From Pseudomonas spelaei (GTDB taxonomy: Bacteria > Pseudomonadota > Gammaproteobacteria > Pseudomonadales > Pseudomonadaceae), in NCBI RefSeq assembly GCF_009724245.1, contig NZ_WNNK01000014.1, positions 62,001 through 126,000 of the forward strand: a stretch of 64,000 nucleotides of DNA, given 5' to 3'. A program made the position numbers and the translations under genes. Each line of letters opens with the position of its first letter. The stretch's first letter is position 1. Under the pieces are notes generated by a model. It was not told the DNA's origin. It did no database searches and saw nothing but the letters and a program-made list of their open reading frames with translations. Below are positions 1 to 9,521 of this stretch, piece after piece.

Positions 1-26
1 CCCAGTGTAAACCCCGCATAAACCCA

Positions 27-79
27 CTCTTTACGCGCTCTTTACGCCCCGCCCATACCCTCGCTCTCGTTCCTTTACG
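27..79 (+). promoter_or_regulatory. Candidate KdpE-binding repeats upstream of kdpF
   Basis: A 10-bp unit, CTCTTTACGC, occurs at 27-36 and again at 38-47, so the two copies are 11 bp apart (one helical turn). A third TTTACG lies at 74-79. Tandem direct half-sites spaced by one turn are the usual arrangement for OmpR/PhoB-family dimers such as KdpE. The position, about 60-110 bp before the kdpF start, suits an activator site. That KdpE binds here is inference; I do not see a clear -35/-10 pair. Confidence 0.4.
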
Positions 80-137
80 GCGCACCTGCGGACAATGCCC
101 CTACACGCGGCAATCGCCGTACGACGGAGAAACTTCC

Positions 138-227
138 ATGAGCGTTCTGGACGGGGTGTCACTGCTGTTAGCCGTGGCGCTGTTCATTTATCTGCTGGTT
201 GCGCTGTTACGCGCGGATCGGAACTAG
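138..227 (+). CDS. kdpF: KdpF, small stabilising subunit of the Kdp K+-ATPase
   Basis: A 29-residue, almost entirely hydrophobic peptide with one membrane helix and a basic end (LLRADRN), matching the length and character of KdpF. KdpF stabilises the KdpABC complex in the inner membrane. The ATG at 138 follows a purine-rich stretch (ACGGAGAAA). The stop lies 8 bp before kdpA, so the two are co-transcribed. Recognition rests mainly on context, because peptides this short carry little family signal. Confidence 0.9.
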   Translation: MSVLDGVSLLLAVALFIYLLVALLRADRN

Positions 228-235
228 GAGCGGCT

Positions 236-1930
236 ATGCACAGTTATGACTATTGGCTGATCATCGCCTTCTTTGCCTTGGTACTGATTCCGGCGCCCTT
301 TTTGGGACGGTTTTACTACAAGGTCATGGAAGGCCAGCGCACGTGGCTGACGCCGGTTTTAGGCCCGGTGGAGCGCGCGTGCTATCGCGTTGCAGGCGTT
401 GACTCGCAGGAAGAGCAGAGCTGGCAGAAATATGCCCTGGCCTTGCTCGCCTTCAACCTCGCCGGTTTTGTATTGCTGTTCGCGATTCTGTTGTTCCAGG
501 ACTACCTGCCCCTCAACCCGCAGAAATTGCCGGGTCAGGAATGGACCCTGGCCTTCAACACCGCAATCAGTTTCATGACCAACACCAACTGGCAGTCCTA
601 CAGCGGTGAAGCGTCCCTGAGCTACCTCAGCCAGATGGCCGGCCTTACCGTGCAGAACTTCGTCAGTGCCGCCACCGGTCTGGCGGTTCTGGTTGCGTTG
701 TGCCGTGGTATCGGTCGCAAGTCCACCAAGACCCTGGGCAATTTCTGGGTCGATATGACCCGCGCCACCCTCTACGGCTTGTTGCCGTTGTGCCTGGTGT
801 TTGCGTTGTTCCTGGTGTGGCAGGGCGTGCCGCAAACCTTCGCCCATTACGTTGATGCGGTGACGATGCAGGGCGTGGATCAAGTGATCCCCCTGGGCCC
901 GGCCGCCAGCCAGATTGCGATCAAGCAACTGGGCACCAACGGGGGTGGTTTCTTCGGGGTCAACTCGGCGCATCCGTTCGAGGATCCGACCGCCTGGGCC
1001 AACCTGTTTGAGCTGGCGGCCATCATCCTGATCCCGGTGGCGCTGGTGTTCACCTTCGGCCACTACGTGAAAGACCTGCGTCAGAGCCGGGCGATTCTCG
1101 GTTGCATGCTGGCCCTGTTCCTGATCGGCGGCGCGACCTCGTTGTGGGCCGAATACCAGCCCAACCCGACCCTGAACAACCCGGTTGTCGAACAGGCTGC
1201 ATCGCAGGAAGGCAAGGAAGCACGCTTCGGTACCACTGGCACAGTGTTGTGGTCGGTCACTACCACCGCCGCGTCCAACGGCTCGGTGAACGGCATGCAG
1301 GACAGCCTCAATCCCCTGAGCGGGATGGTTGCGCTGGTCAACATGATGGTCGGCGAAGTGATCTTCGGCGGCGTTGGTGCCGGTATGTACGGCATGCTGC
1401 TCAACGTGTTGATTGCGGTATTCCTTGCCGGCCTGATGATCGGACGCACCCCGGAATACCTGGGCAAGAAACTCCAGGCCAAGGAGGTGCAATTGCTGGT
1501 GGTGACCTTGATGGTGATGCCTGTCGGTGTACTGGTGCTGGGCGCCATCGCCGCGAGCCTGCCTGGCCCGGCCAGTGCCATCAGCAACCCCGGCCCGCAC
1601 GGTTTCAGCCAGTTGCTCTATGCCTACACCTCGGCCAGTGCCAACAACGGTTCGGCGTTCGGCGGCTTCAGCGCCAACACCCCGTTCCACAACCTGATGC
1701 TGGGTCTTGGCATGTTGATCGGTCGTTTCGGTTACATCCTCCCGGTACTGGCCCTGGCCGGCAGCCTGGCGATGAAGAAAACCGCACCGATTGGCCAGAA
1801 CAGCTTCCCGACCCATGGCCCGCTGTTCGTGACCCTGTTGACCGTGACCATCTTGTTGGTGGGCGGCCTGAGCTTCTTGCCGACATTGGCACTGGGCCCT
1901 ATCGCTGAACACCTGAGCATGGGCTTCTAA
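236..1930 (+). CDS. kdpA: KdpA, K+-transporting subunit of Kdp ATPase
   Basis: 564 residues, the normal KdpA length, with about ten hydrophobic segments. KdpA carries the K+ selectivity filter of the inner-membrane KdpFABC pump and is related to Trk/Ktr channels. The four filter-like loops are visible: TNTNWQ near residue 115, GTNGGGFFG, TTTAASNGS and TSASANNGS. The ATG at 236 follows GGAGCGGCT. An upstream extension of the open frame runs through kdpF in another frame and is not used. Six bases separate its stop from kdpB. Confidence 0.98.
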   Translation: MHSYDYWLIIAFFALVLIPAPFLGRFYYKVMEGQRTWLTPVLGPVERACYRVAGVDSQEEQSWQKYALALLAFNLAGFVLLFAILLFQDYLPLNPQKLPGQEWTLAFNTAISFMTNTNWQSYSGEASLSYLSQMAGLTVQNFVSAATGLAVLVALCRGIGRKSTKTLGNFWVDMTRATLYGLLPLCLVFALFLVWQGVPQTFAHYVDAVTMQGVDQVIPLGPAASQIAIKQLGTNGGGFFGVNSAHPFEDPTAWANLFELAAIILIPVALVFTFGHYVKDLRQSRAILGCMLALFLIGGATSLWAEYQPNPTLNNPVVEQAASQEGKEARFGTTGTVLWSVTTTAASNGSVNGMQDSLNPLSGMVALVNMMVGEVIFGGVGAGMYGMLLNVLIAVFLAGLMIGRTPEYLGKKLQAKEVQLLVVTLMVMPVGVLVLGAIAASLPGPASAISNPGPHGFSQLLYAYTSASANNGSAFGGFSANTPFHNLMLGLGMLIGRFGYILPVLALAGSLAMKKTAPIGQNSFPTHGPLFVTLLTVTILLVGGLSFLPTLALGPIAEHLSMGF

Positions 1931-1942
1931 AGGGATATGAAA

Positions 1943-4000
1943 ATGAATATGCCTGCAAAAAACGCAGCTCCCGTGAAAGCTCAGGAGCCGGCTAAAACCG
2001 CAATCTCGGCCCTGTGGCGGCCGGCGATGATCCAGGCGTTCGTCAAGCTGGACCCACGCCAGTTGCAACGTTCGCCGGTGATGTTGGTGGTCGAATTGAC
2101 CGCAATCCTTACCAGCGTGCTGTGCTTTGTACCGGACACCGCAGTGCCAACCTACGTCGCCGTACAAATCGCCGTGTGGTTGTGGTTCACCGTGCTGTTC
2201 GCCAACTTTGCCGAAGCCTTGGCCGAAGGTCGCGGCAAGGCCCGTGCCGATAGCCTCAAGGCCGGCAGCGAAGGCCTCAGTGCGCGCCGCAAGGAAGCCG
2301 ATGGCAGCTTCAAGGTCGTGCCGGCCACCAGCCTGCGTAAAGGCGATGTGGTGCGGGTTGCCGCCGGGGAAATGATCCCCGGTGATGGCGAGGTCATCGA
2401 AGGTATTGCTGCGGTCAACGAAGCGGCGATCACCGGCGAGTCTGCGCCGGTGATCCGTGAGTCCGGCGGCGACCGCTCGGCCGTTACCGGCAACACTCGC
2501 CTGGTTTCGGACTGGTTGATGATCCGGATCACTGCCAACCCAGGTGAGTCGACACTGGACCGCATGATTGCCCTGGTGGAAGGCGCCAAGCGCCAGAAAA
2601 CCCCCAACGAAATCGCGCTGGATATCCTCCTGATCGGCCTGACGCTGATCTTCCTGCTGGTGGTGGTGACCCTGCAGCCGTTCGCCCACTTCGCCAATGG
2701 CAGCCTGCCGTTGGTGTTCCTGGTGGCGCTGTTGGTCACGCTGATTCCTACCACTATCGGCGGCCTGTTGTCGGCCATTGGCATCGCCGGCATGGATCGC
2801 CTGGTGCGCTTGAACGTGATCGCCAAATCCGGCCGCGCCGTGGAAGCGGCGGGGGACGTGCACGTGCTGTTGCTGGACAAGACCGGCACCATCACCTTTG
2901 GTAACCGTCGTTGCACGGCGGTAGTTGCAGCACCCGGTGTCAGCGGCAAGGAACTGGCCGAGGGGGCGTTGTTTGCCTCGCTGGCCGACGATACCGCTGA
3001 AGGCAAATCCATCGTCGAGTACCTGCGGGCCCTGCATCCTCAGGCCGAGCCGTCGGGTGAAGAGCTGACTGTGGTGCCGTTCAGCGCCGAAACGCGGTTG
3101 TCGGGTGTCGATTACCAAGGCCGTGTGTTCCGTAAAGGCGCCGTGGATTCGCTGCTGGCGTTTATCGGCCTGCAACGCAGTGATCTGCAACCGGCGCTGT
3201 CCCGTGAAATCGACAAGATCGCCCAGAGTGGCGGCACCCCGTTGCTGGTGTGCGCCGATGGCAAGTTGCTCGGGGCGATTCACCTCAAGGACGTGGTCAA
3301 GCCCGGCATCCGTGAGCGTTTCGCCGAGCTGCGCAAGCTGGGGATTCGTACGGTGATGGTGACCGGCGATAACCCATTGACCGCCGCTGCGATTGCCGCT
3401 GAAGCGGGTGTCGATGACGTGCTGGCCGAAGCCACACCGGAGAAAAAGCTGGCACGTATTCGCCATGAACAGAACGACGGTCGTCTGGTGGCGATGTGCG
3501 GCGACGGCGCCAACGATGCCCCGGCGCTGGCCCAGGCTGACGTCGGCATGGCCATGAACGACGGCACTCAGGCCGCCCGTGAAGCGGCCAACATGGTCGA
3601 CCTCGACAGCGACCCTACCAAGCTGCTGGACGTGGTGCAGATCGGTAAGGAATTGCTGGTAACCCGTGGCGCCCTGACGACCTTTTCCATTGCCAACGAC
3701 GTGGCCAAGTACTTCGCGATCCTGCCGGCGTTGTTCGCCTCGATCTACCCGCAGTTGGGTGTGCTCAACGTGATGCACCTGCAAAGCCCGCAGAGCGCGA
3801 TCCTCTCGGCCATCGTGTTCAACGCGCTGATCATCGTGGTGCTGATTCCACTGGCGCTGCGCGGTGTGCGTGTGCAGGCGGCGAGTGCGGCGGCGTTGCT
3901 GCGACGCAACCTGCTGATCTATGGCCTGGGCGGGATTCTGGTGCCGTTCGTGGGGATCAAGGCGATCGACATGCTGTTGACCGCACTGCACTTGGTGTAA
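1943..4000 (+). CDS. kdpB: KdpB, P-type ATPase catalytic subunit of Kdp
   Basis: About 685 residues. KdpB hydrolyses ATP to drive K+ through KdpA. Visible P-type signatures are ITGES in the actuator domain, the phosphorylation site DKTGTIT at about residue 312, and GDGANDAPAL in the hinge near the C-terminus. Hydrophobic segments lie at the N-terminus, mid-protein and C-terminus. The Shine-Dalgarno AAGGGA at 1930-1935 is too close to the first ATG (1937) and well spaced from the ATG at 1943, so I prefer 1943. It lies between kdpA and kdpC. Confidence 0.98.
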   Translation: MNMPAKNAAPVKAQEPAKTAISALWRPAMIQAFVKLDPRQLQRSPVMLVVELTAILTSVLCFVPDTAVPTYVAVQIAVWLWFTVLFANFAEALAEGRGKARADSLKAGSEGLSARRKEADGSFKVVPATSLRKGDVVRVAAGEMIPGDGEVIEGIAAVNEAAITGESAPVIRESGGDRSAVTGNTRLVSDWLMIRITANPGESTLDRMIALVEGAKRQKTPNEIALDILLIGLTLIFLLVVVTLQPFAHFANGSLPLVFLVALLVTLIPTTIGGLLSAIGIAGMDRLVRLNVIAKSGRAVEAAGDVHVLLLDKTGTITFGNRRCTAVVAAPGVSGKELAEGALFASLADDTAEGKSIVEYLRALHPQAEPSGEELTVVPFSAETRLSGVDYQGRVFRKGAVDSLLAFIGLQRSDLQPALSREIDKIAQSGGTPLLVCADGKLLGAIHLKDVVKPGIRERFAELRKLGIRTVMVTGDNPLTAAAIAAEAGVDDVLAEATPEKKLARIRHEQNDGRLVAMCGDGANDAPALAQADVGMAMNDGTQAAREAANMVDLDSDPTKLLDVVQIGKELLVTRGALTTFSIANDVAKYFAILPALFASIYPQLGVLNVMHLQSPQSAILSAIVFNALIIVVLIPLALRGVRVQAASAAALLRRNLLIYGLGGILVPFVGIKAIDMLLTALHLV

Positions 4001-4067
4001 TCCGATCCCTGCAGGCGCCGGCATGCCGATGCCTGCAGGTTGCAATGACCGAATTGAGGAGTATGAA

Positions 4068-4613
4068 ATGTCCAACATGATCCGCCCGGCCCTGAGCCTG
4101 CTGGTGTTGATGACCCTGATCACCGGCGTGGCTTATCCCTTGGTCGTCACCGGCGTGGCGCAAGTGGCGTTCCCTGATCAAGCCAACGGCAGCCTGGTAC
4201 GCGATGCCAGTGGCAAGGTTCGCGGTTCCAGCTTGATTGCCCAGGATTTCACCGGTGACAGCTGGTTCCATCCACGGCCATCTGCCGGGGCATTTGCCAC
4301 GGTCTCCAGTAGCGCCAGTAACCTGGGGCCAAGCAACCCGGCGTTGGCTACTCGCGTGTTCGACGATGCCAATAAACTGCTGGTATCGAGTCAGGGGCCC
4401 GTGCCTCTGGCAATGCTGACTACCTCTGGCAGCGGTCTTGATCCACACTTGCCACCGCAAGCAATTGCCTATCAACTGGCGCGGGTTGCGGCGGCGCGTA
4501 ATCTGCCGGTGTCGACCCTGGAGCGCTTGATGGATGAGCACATCGAAAGCCCGCTGGTGGGCCCGCCGGTGGTGAATGTGCTGGCATTGAACATGGCTTT
4601 GGAAAAGTTGTAA
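4068..4613 (+). CDS. kdpC: KdpC, accessory subunit of Kdp ATPase
   Basis: 181 residues with a single N-terminal membrane anchor (about residues 7-30, including LSLLVLMTLITGVAYPL) and a periplasmic domain. KdpC is thought to raise ATP affinity and stabilise the A-B interface. FTGDSWFHPRPSA and the C-terminal RLMDEHIESP are typical of the family. The ATG at 4068 follows TTGAGGAG. There is a 67-bp gap after kdpB, longer than elsewhere in the operon. Confidence 0.97.
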   Translation: MSNMIRPALSLLVLMTLITGVAYPLVVTGVAQVAFPDQANGSLVRDASGKVRGSSLIAQDFTGDSWFHPRPSAGAFATVSSSASNLGPSNPALATRVFDDANKLLVSSQGPVPLAMLTTSGSGLDPHLPPQAIAYQLARVAAARNLPVSTLERLMDEHIESPLVGPPVVNVLALNMALEKL

Positions 4614-4629
4614 GCAGTGGCACCGCCAA

Positions 4630-4693
4630 TCGCGGGCAAGCCCGGCTCCCACAGGGAAATGCATTCCAGTGTGGGAGCCGGGCTTGCCCGCGA
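4630..4693. repeat. REP palindrome between kdpC and kdpD
   Basis: Two perfect 24-bp inverted arms (4630-4653 and 4670-4693) around a 16-bp loop. The arms contain GCGGGCAAGCCCGGCTCCCACA, the core of the common Pseudomonas REP sequences. As RNA it would form a very stable hairpin between the transporter genes and the sensor-regulator genes. REP hairpins can lower downstream transcription or stabilise upstream mRNA; that role here is inferred. Confidence 0.9.
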
Positions 4694-4741
4694 TGACGGA
4701 CTCAAGAAATCCACATCAACACCTGAAGGAAGAGTGCCCGC

Positions 4742-7393
4742 ATGAGCGACTCCGGCCGCGCCGATGCCCTGTTAGCCGATCTGCCTCGGGACGGCCGTGG
4801 CCGACTCAAAGTGTTCTTGGGTGCGGCCCCAGGAGTCGGCAAGACCTACGCCATGCTCCAGGCCGCCCACACCCAGCTGCGCCAAGACGTGCGACTGATC
4901 GCCGGCGTGGTGGAAACCCACGGCCGTGCCGAGACCGAAGCCTTGCTCAGCGGCCTGCCGCAACAGCCGTTGGTGCGTTCGGAGTACCGCGGTGTGATGC
5001 TGGAGGAAATGGACCTTGATGGCCTGCTCGCCGCCAAGCCCAAGCTGGTGCTGGTGGATGAACTGGCCCACAGCAACGCCCCCGGCAGCCGCCACGAAAA
5101 ACGCTGGCAGGACATCCAGGAGCTGTTGGCCGCCGGTATCAATGTGTTCACCACGGTCAACGTCCAGCACCTGGAAAGCCTCAACGATCAGGTGCGTGGC
5201 ATCACCGGCGTGCAGGTGCGCGAGACGCTACCGGATTGGGTCTTGCAGGAAGCCGATGAGCTGCTGCTGATCGACCTGCCATCCCGTGAGCTGCTGGAGC
5301 GCCTGCGAGACGGCAAGGTCTACGTGCCGGAACAGGCTCGGGCGGCCATCGATGCGTTCTTCACCCAGACCAATCTCATGGCCTTGCGCGAGCTGGCGAT
5401 GCAGACCGCTGCGGCCCACGTCGATGACGATTTGACCCAGGGCTATCGGCAACTGGGCCAGGCTGCGCCGACGGTGCGCGGACGCTTGTTGGTGGGCGTG
5501 GACGGCGATGCCCAGGCCGAGCGCCTGGTGCGTCACGCCAGCCGCGTGGCTCAGCGTCGGCATTTGCCCTGGAGCCTGGTGCATGTGGACAACGGCCGGG
5601 TGCGGGATGAGCAATCGCGACTGCGCCTGCAAAACGCCCAGCAATTGGCCGAACGTCTGGGCGGTGAGGTGGTGTTACTGCGGGCGGGAGAAGTGGCCAA
5701 GACCCTGATCCAGCATGCCGCCGAACGACGTGCCAGCCTGGTGTTGGTGGGTCAATCGCGGCCGCGCTGGCATCGTGCAGTGTTCGGTGGCGGGTTGGCG
5801 TCGCGGCTGCTGCGCAATGCGCGTGGCCTGGAAATCAACGTTCTCGACAGCGACGAAGCACCGGCCCCGCCGAGGATGCCGGACGTACGCGGCCTGGTGT
5901 GGTTTGACTATGCCCTCGCGGTGCTGGCGACGGTGTTGGCCGCTGGCGTTGCCTGGGCGGTGTCCAGCGTCTTGCCATTGCCCAATATCTCGTTGGTGTT
6001 CCTCGCCGCCGTGTTGCTGGTCGCGGTGCGCAGCAGCCTGGGCCCATCGCTGGCGTGTGCAGCGTTGTCATTCCTGACCTACGACTTTCTGTTTATTCCA
6101 CCGAACTTCTCCTTCGCCATCCAGCGTGAAGAGGACGTGCTGACCCTGTTGTTCTTCCTGTTGATGGCCGCGCTGACGGGTAACCTGGCCGCTCGCCAAC
6201 GCCGGCAATTGCAGGCCTTGCGTGACACCCAGGAAGAAACCAGCGAACTGCTCGACCTGTCGCGAAAACTCACTGCCGCCACTGACCGCCAGGCGGTGAT
6301 CAGTGCGGCGGCCCACCACCTTGAAGACTGGAACGACCTGCAACTGTGCCTGGTCAATCGCGACGGGCAGGGTGACTGGAAGGTAGAGACCGGCGGTCCG
6401 ATCACCTTCACCGAGGCTGAGCGCGCAGCTGCCGATTGGGCCTGGCAGCACGATCAGCCCGCGGGCATGGGCACCGGCACCTTGCCGTTTGGGCGCTGGT
6501 GGTGGTGGCCATTGTCCGGCGAAGAAGGTCCGTTGGGCTTGTTGGGTGTCAGCCCGAAAGCCGGCCTGGAGTTGAGCGGCCAACGCCGTCGCTTGCTTAC
6601 TGCGTTGAGCCAGCCACTGGCCCAGGCACTGGCCCGGGCGCAATTGGCCCAGGAGCTGGAGGCCGCTCGCCTGCACGGTGAAACCGAACAATTGCGCAGT
6701 GCCTTGCTGGCCTCGGTCTCCCATGATTTACGTACGCCGCTGACCTCCATGCGCGGCAGCATCGACAGCCTGCTGGCGCTCGGCGAGGCCATCCCCCTGG
6801 AAGACCGCCGGGAGTTGCTGGAAGGTACCCGCGACGAAGCCGAGCGCCTGGACCGCTATATCCAGAACCTGCTGGACATGACACGCCTGGGCCACGGCGC
6901 CTTGAAACTGGCGCGGGATTGGGTGTCACCCGGCGATATCGTCGGCAGCTCGTTGGGCCGTTTGCGCGCGGTGCTGGCACCGTTGCAAGTCAGGACCGAT
7001 GTGCCGGCCGAACTGCCGTTGTTGTACGTGCACGCCGCATTGATCGAACAGGCCCTGGTCAATGTGCTGGAAAACGCCGCGCGCTTCTCGCCGCCCCACG
7101 GCCGTTTGCAATTACGCGCCGGGGTCGTCGACCAGCAGCTGTTTTTTGCGGTCAGCGATGAAGGTCCGGGAATTCCCGAGGACGAGCGGGCAAAGATTTT
7201 CGACATGTTCTACACCGCCGCCCGTGGTGATCGTGGCGGGCAGGGCACAGGGCTTGGCCTGGCGATCTGCCAAGGGATGGTCGGTGCCCACGGCGGGCAT
7301 ATCAGTGTGACCGAGGGCATTGACGGGCGAGGCACGTGCATTACCTTATTTCTACCTTTGCAGGCCCAGCCTGGCCTGGAAAGCGAACCTTGA
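4742..7393 (+). CDS. kdpD: KdpD, K+/turgor-responsive sensor histidine kinase
   Basis: 883 residues with the full KdpD architecture. It has an N-terminal KdpD domain with Walker A GAAPGVGKT (27-35) and VLVDELAH. A Usp-like domain follows (about 250-375), then four close membrane helices of the DUF4118 type (about 395-500). A GAF-like region, HisKA with SHDLRTP (phospho-acceptor His near 661) and a HATPase with DEGPGIP and GTGLGLA complete it. KdpD phosphorylates KdpE under K+ limitation. ATG at 4742; the gene is 37 bp from kdpE. Confidence 0.98.
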   Translation: MSDSGRADALLADLPRDGRGRLKVFLGAAPGVGKTYAMLQAAHTQLRQDVRLIAGVVETHGRAETEALLSGLPQQPLVRSEYRGVMLEEMDLDGLLAAKPKLVLVDELAHSNAPGSRHEKRWQDIQELLAAGINVFTTVNVQHLESLNDQVRGITGVQVRETLPDWVLQEADELLLIDLPSRELLERLRDGKVYVPEQARAAIDAFFTQTNLMALRELAMQTAAAHVDDDLTQGYRQLGQAAPTVRGRLLVGVDGDAQAERLVRHASRVAQRRHLPWSLVHVDNGRVRDEQSRLRLQNAQQLAERLGGEVVLLRAGEVAKTLIQHAAERRASLVLVGQSRPRWHRAVFGGGLASRLLRNARGLEINVLDSDEAPAPPRMPDVRGLVWFDYALAVLATVLAAGVAWAVSSVLPLPNISLVFLAAVLLVAVRSSLGPSLACAALSFLTYDFLFIPPNFSFAIQREEDVLTLLFFLLMAALTGNLAARQRRQLQALRDTQEETSELLDLSRKLTAATDRQAVISAAAHHLEDWNDLQLCLVNRDGQGDWKVETGGPITFTEAERAAADWAWQHDQPAGMGTGTLPFGRWWWWPLSGEEGPLGLLGVSPKAGLELSGQRRRLLTALSQPLAQALARAQLAQELEAARLHGETEQLRSALLASVSHDLRTPLTSMRGSIDSLLALGEAIPLEDRRELLEGTRDEAERLDRYIQNLLDMTRLGHGALKLARDWVSPGDIVGSSLGRLRAVLAPLQVRTDVPAELPLLYVHAALIEQALVNVLENAARFSPPHGRLQLRAGVVDQQLFFAVSDEGPGIPEDERAKIFDMFYTAARGDRGGQGTGLGLAICQGMVGAHGGHISVTEGIDGRGTCITLFLPLQAQPGLESEP

Positions 7394-7430
7394 GCTACCC
7401 TCTTTTTTTCACGGATTTTGATTGGACACC

Positions 7431-8126
7431 ATGAGCCAGACTGCGACGATATTGGTCATTGACGACGAACCGCAGATCCGCAAGTTCTTGCGCATCAGCC
7501 TGGCCTCCCAGGGCTACAAAGTAATCGAGGCCGGGACCGGCAACGAAGGCCTGGCCCAGGCTGCCTTGAGTAAACCGGACCTGCTGGTCCTCGACCTTGG
7601 CCTGCCGGACATGGACGGCCAGCAAGTGCTGCGTGAGTTTCGCGAATGGTCGACGGTGCCGGTGCTGGTGCTGTCGGTACGCGCCAGTGAAGTACAGAAG
7701 GTCGAAGCGCTGGATAACGGCGCCAATGACTACGTGACCAAGCCTTTCGGCATCCAGGAGTTTCTTGCTCGTGTGCGGGCCTTGTTACGTCAGGCTCCGG
7801 CGGGGGAGGCCCAGGAAGCAGCATTGCGGTTCGGGCTGCTGACCGTAGACCTCGCCTATCGCCGGGTGCTGCTGGATGGGGCCGAAGTGGCGCTGACCCG
7901 CAAGGAATATGCGGTGCTGGCGCAACTGGCACGGCACCCGGGACGGGTGATCACCCAGCAGCAATTGCTCAAGGATATCTGGGGCCCGACCCATACCGAA
8001 GACAGCCATTACCTGCGGATTGTGGTGGGGCATTTGCGTCAGAAGCTGGCGGACGACCCCACCCAGCCGCGGTTTATCGTGACCGAGGCGGGGGTGGGTT
8101 ATAGGTTGTTGAACACCGAGGGCTGA
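7431..8126 (+). CDS. kdpE: KdpE, OmpR-family response regulator of kdp
   Basis: 231 residues. The N-terminal receiver has the acidic pocket DDE (11-13) and the phospho-acceptor Asp55 in LVLDLGLPDMDG. The C-terminal winged helix contains LTRKEYAVL and the recognition-helix region SHYLRIVVGHLRQKL. It activates kdpFABC when phosphorylated by KdpD. I start at the ATG at 7431; a TTG three codons earlier is possible but less likely. It closes the kdp locus and is followed by a REP palindrome. Confidence 0.97.
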   Translation: MSQTATILVIDDEPQIRKFLRISLASQGYKVIEAGTGNEGLAQAALSKPDLLVLDLGLPDMDGQQVLREFREWSTVPVLVLSVRASEVQKVEALDNGANDYVTKPFGIQEFLARVRALLRQAPAGEAQEAALRFGLLTVDLAYRRVLLDGAEVALTRKEYAVLAQLARHPGRVITQQQLLKDIWGPTHTEDSHYLRIVVGHLRQKLADDPTQPRFIVTEAGVGYRLLNTEG

Positions 8127-8156
8127 TACCTGATAGATGTGTGGTGCCTGTCTGGG

Positions 8157-8246
8157 CGCCTTCGCGAGCAAGCCCGCTCCCACATTCGACCGCATTACAA
8201 CGATGGAACTCGATCGAATGTGGGAGCGGGCTTGCTCGCGAAGGCG
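8157..8246. repeat. REP palindrome after kdpE
   Basis: A perfect inverted repeat with 33-bp arms, 8157-8189 and 8214-8246, enclosing a 24-bp spacer. The arms carry TTCGCGAGCAAGCCCGCTCC, another common Pseudomonas REP variant that differs from the one at 4630. It sits between the convergent ends of kdpE and the patatin gene, so it probably also works as a two-way transcript end. Confidence 0.9.
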
Positions 8247-8266
8247 TCAGTAGCGACACAGAAATT

Positions 8267-9304
8267 TTAAGATTGCTCACTCTCGTACCGGTCCAGCGTA
8301 TCGCTGGCAATCTCCCGCCCCAGGGCGATCAGTTCCGGCGCCTTGTAGAACTCGAAAAATCGGCACACCCGCTTCGGCACATTGATCAGAATGTCCGGCG
8401 GGTAACCGGCAATCTTGTATTGCGCCAGTGAAGTCTGCATCACCTCGAAGCTCTGGTTGATCAAGTCCAGCAGCGATGCGGGGCCAACGTTGTCGATGAT
8501 GAATGAACCGGTGGCGGACTTCGGCGCCCCGGCCTTTTCCGGTGCGGCGGCAGGCTGTTGTGCTTCGGGTTCGGCAGACTCCAGCCATGGGTTGATGTCG
8601 GCGGCCTGGGCCTGCAGCGCTTCTTGCTCCAGCAACAACAACTGCTCGGCCTGCTTGCGGCGAAACGGCAAGTGCGAACCCAGTGAGCGCACCAAATTGT
8701 CAAAGCGGCTCTTGAACGCCGGTGGACGTTGGATCACCGGCAGTTGGTACTGTTTCTGGTTGGTGGAGTTGAGGTTGACCGCGATGATCAAGTCACAATG
8801 GCTCGACACCACCGGCACGATGGGCAGCGGGTTAAGCAGGCCGCCGTCCACCAGCATGCGGTTGCCTTGCATCACCGGGGTGAACAGGCTGGGAATGGCT
8901 GCCGAAGCGCGCATGGCTTGATGCAGGCAGCCTTCCTGGAACCAGATTTCCTGCTGGTTGGTCAGGTCGGTGGCCACGGCGGTGTAGGGGATACGCAGGT
9001 CTTCGATATTGATCTCGCCGACGATTTTGCGAATCTGCCCGAAGACCTTCTCGCCGCGTATGGCGCCGAGGCGAAAGCTCACGTCCACCAGGCGCAGCAC
9101 ATCCAGGTAATCCAGGCTTTCGATCCAGTTTCGGTACTCGTCCAGCTTGCCCGCCGCGTAGATCCCACCCACCACCGCGCCCATGGAGCAACCCGCGACA
9201 CAGGCGATGTCATAGCCGCGTTTTTCGATCTCTTCAATCACGCCGATATGGGCGTAGCCCCGGGCACCGCCGGAGCCCAGCACCAATGCAACACGTTTCT
9301 TCAT
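8267..9304 (-). CDS. Patatin-like phospholipase (RssA type)
   Basis: 345 residues. The patatin fold is shown by the oxyanion loop GSGGARG (10-16), the nucleophile elbow GCSMG with Ser40, and the catalytic Asp in DGGLLNPLP near the middle. Such enzymes hydrolyse acyl esters of phospholipids; the bacterial RssA/YlbK branch has no settled substrate. There is no signal peptide, so it is probably cytoplasmic. The C-terminal third after about residue 215 is less conserved and rich in Glu/Gln/Ala. The ATG at 9304 begins the conserved core; an upstream extension is unlikely. Confidence 0.88.
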   Translation of the reverse strand: MKKRVALVLGSGGARGYAHIGVIEEIEKRGYDIACVAGCSMGAVVGGIYAAGKLDEYRNWIESLDYLDVLRLVDVSFRLGAIRGEKVFGQIRKIVGEINIEDLRIPYTAVATDLTNQQEIWFQEGCLHQAMRASAAIPSLFTPVMQGNRMLVDGGLLNPLPIVPVVSSHCDLIIAVNLNSTNQKQYQLPVIQRPPAFKSRFDNLVRSLGSHLPFRRKQAEQLLLLEQEALQAQAADINPWLESAEPEAQQPAAAPEKAGAPKSATGSFIIDNVGPASLLDLINQSFEVMQTSLAQYKIAGYPPDILINVPKRVCRFFEFYKAPELIALGREIASDTLDRYESEQS

Positions 9305-9521
9305 GATCTGAGTTCTCCGCAAAACAGTTGCCCACAATGCACTCATCAAGGAGTGGCTTCAATCTTCGCCGCCCGGGTGGATTATTTTTGCGAAGGTACC
9401 ATTCTGCTCGGGTATGCTCTGGCAATAGAGTCTTTGGATTTCAGGCCGCCTGACAAGGCACTTTTTGTTGTAGGCAACGTCTACTTACCACGACTGTTTT
9501 TCTTTTTTTGAGGTGTCATTG

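Noticed and set aside
359..4123. A 1254-codon open frame on the minus strand across kdpA-kdpC
   Set aside because: It is antisense to clearly conserved kdp genes. Its translation is His/Gln/Arg-rich without any domain, as expected from GC-rich codon bias on the opposite strand.
7422..7430. TTG start for kdpE
   Set aside because: It adds only three residues; the ATG at 7431 begins at the receiver domain.
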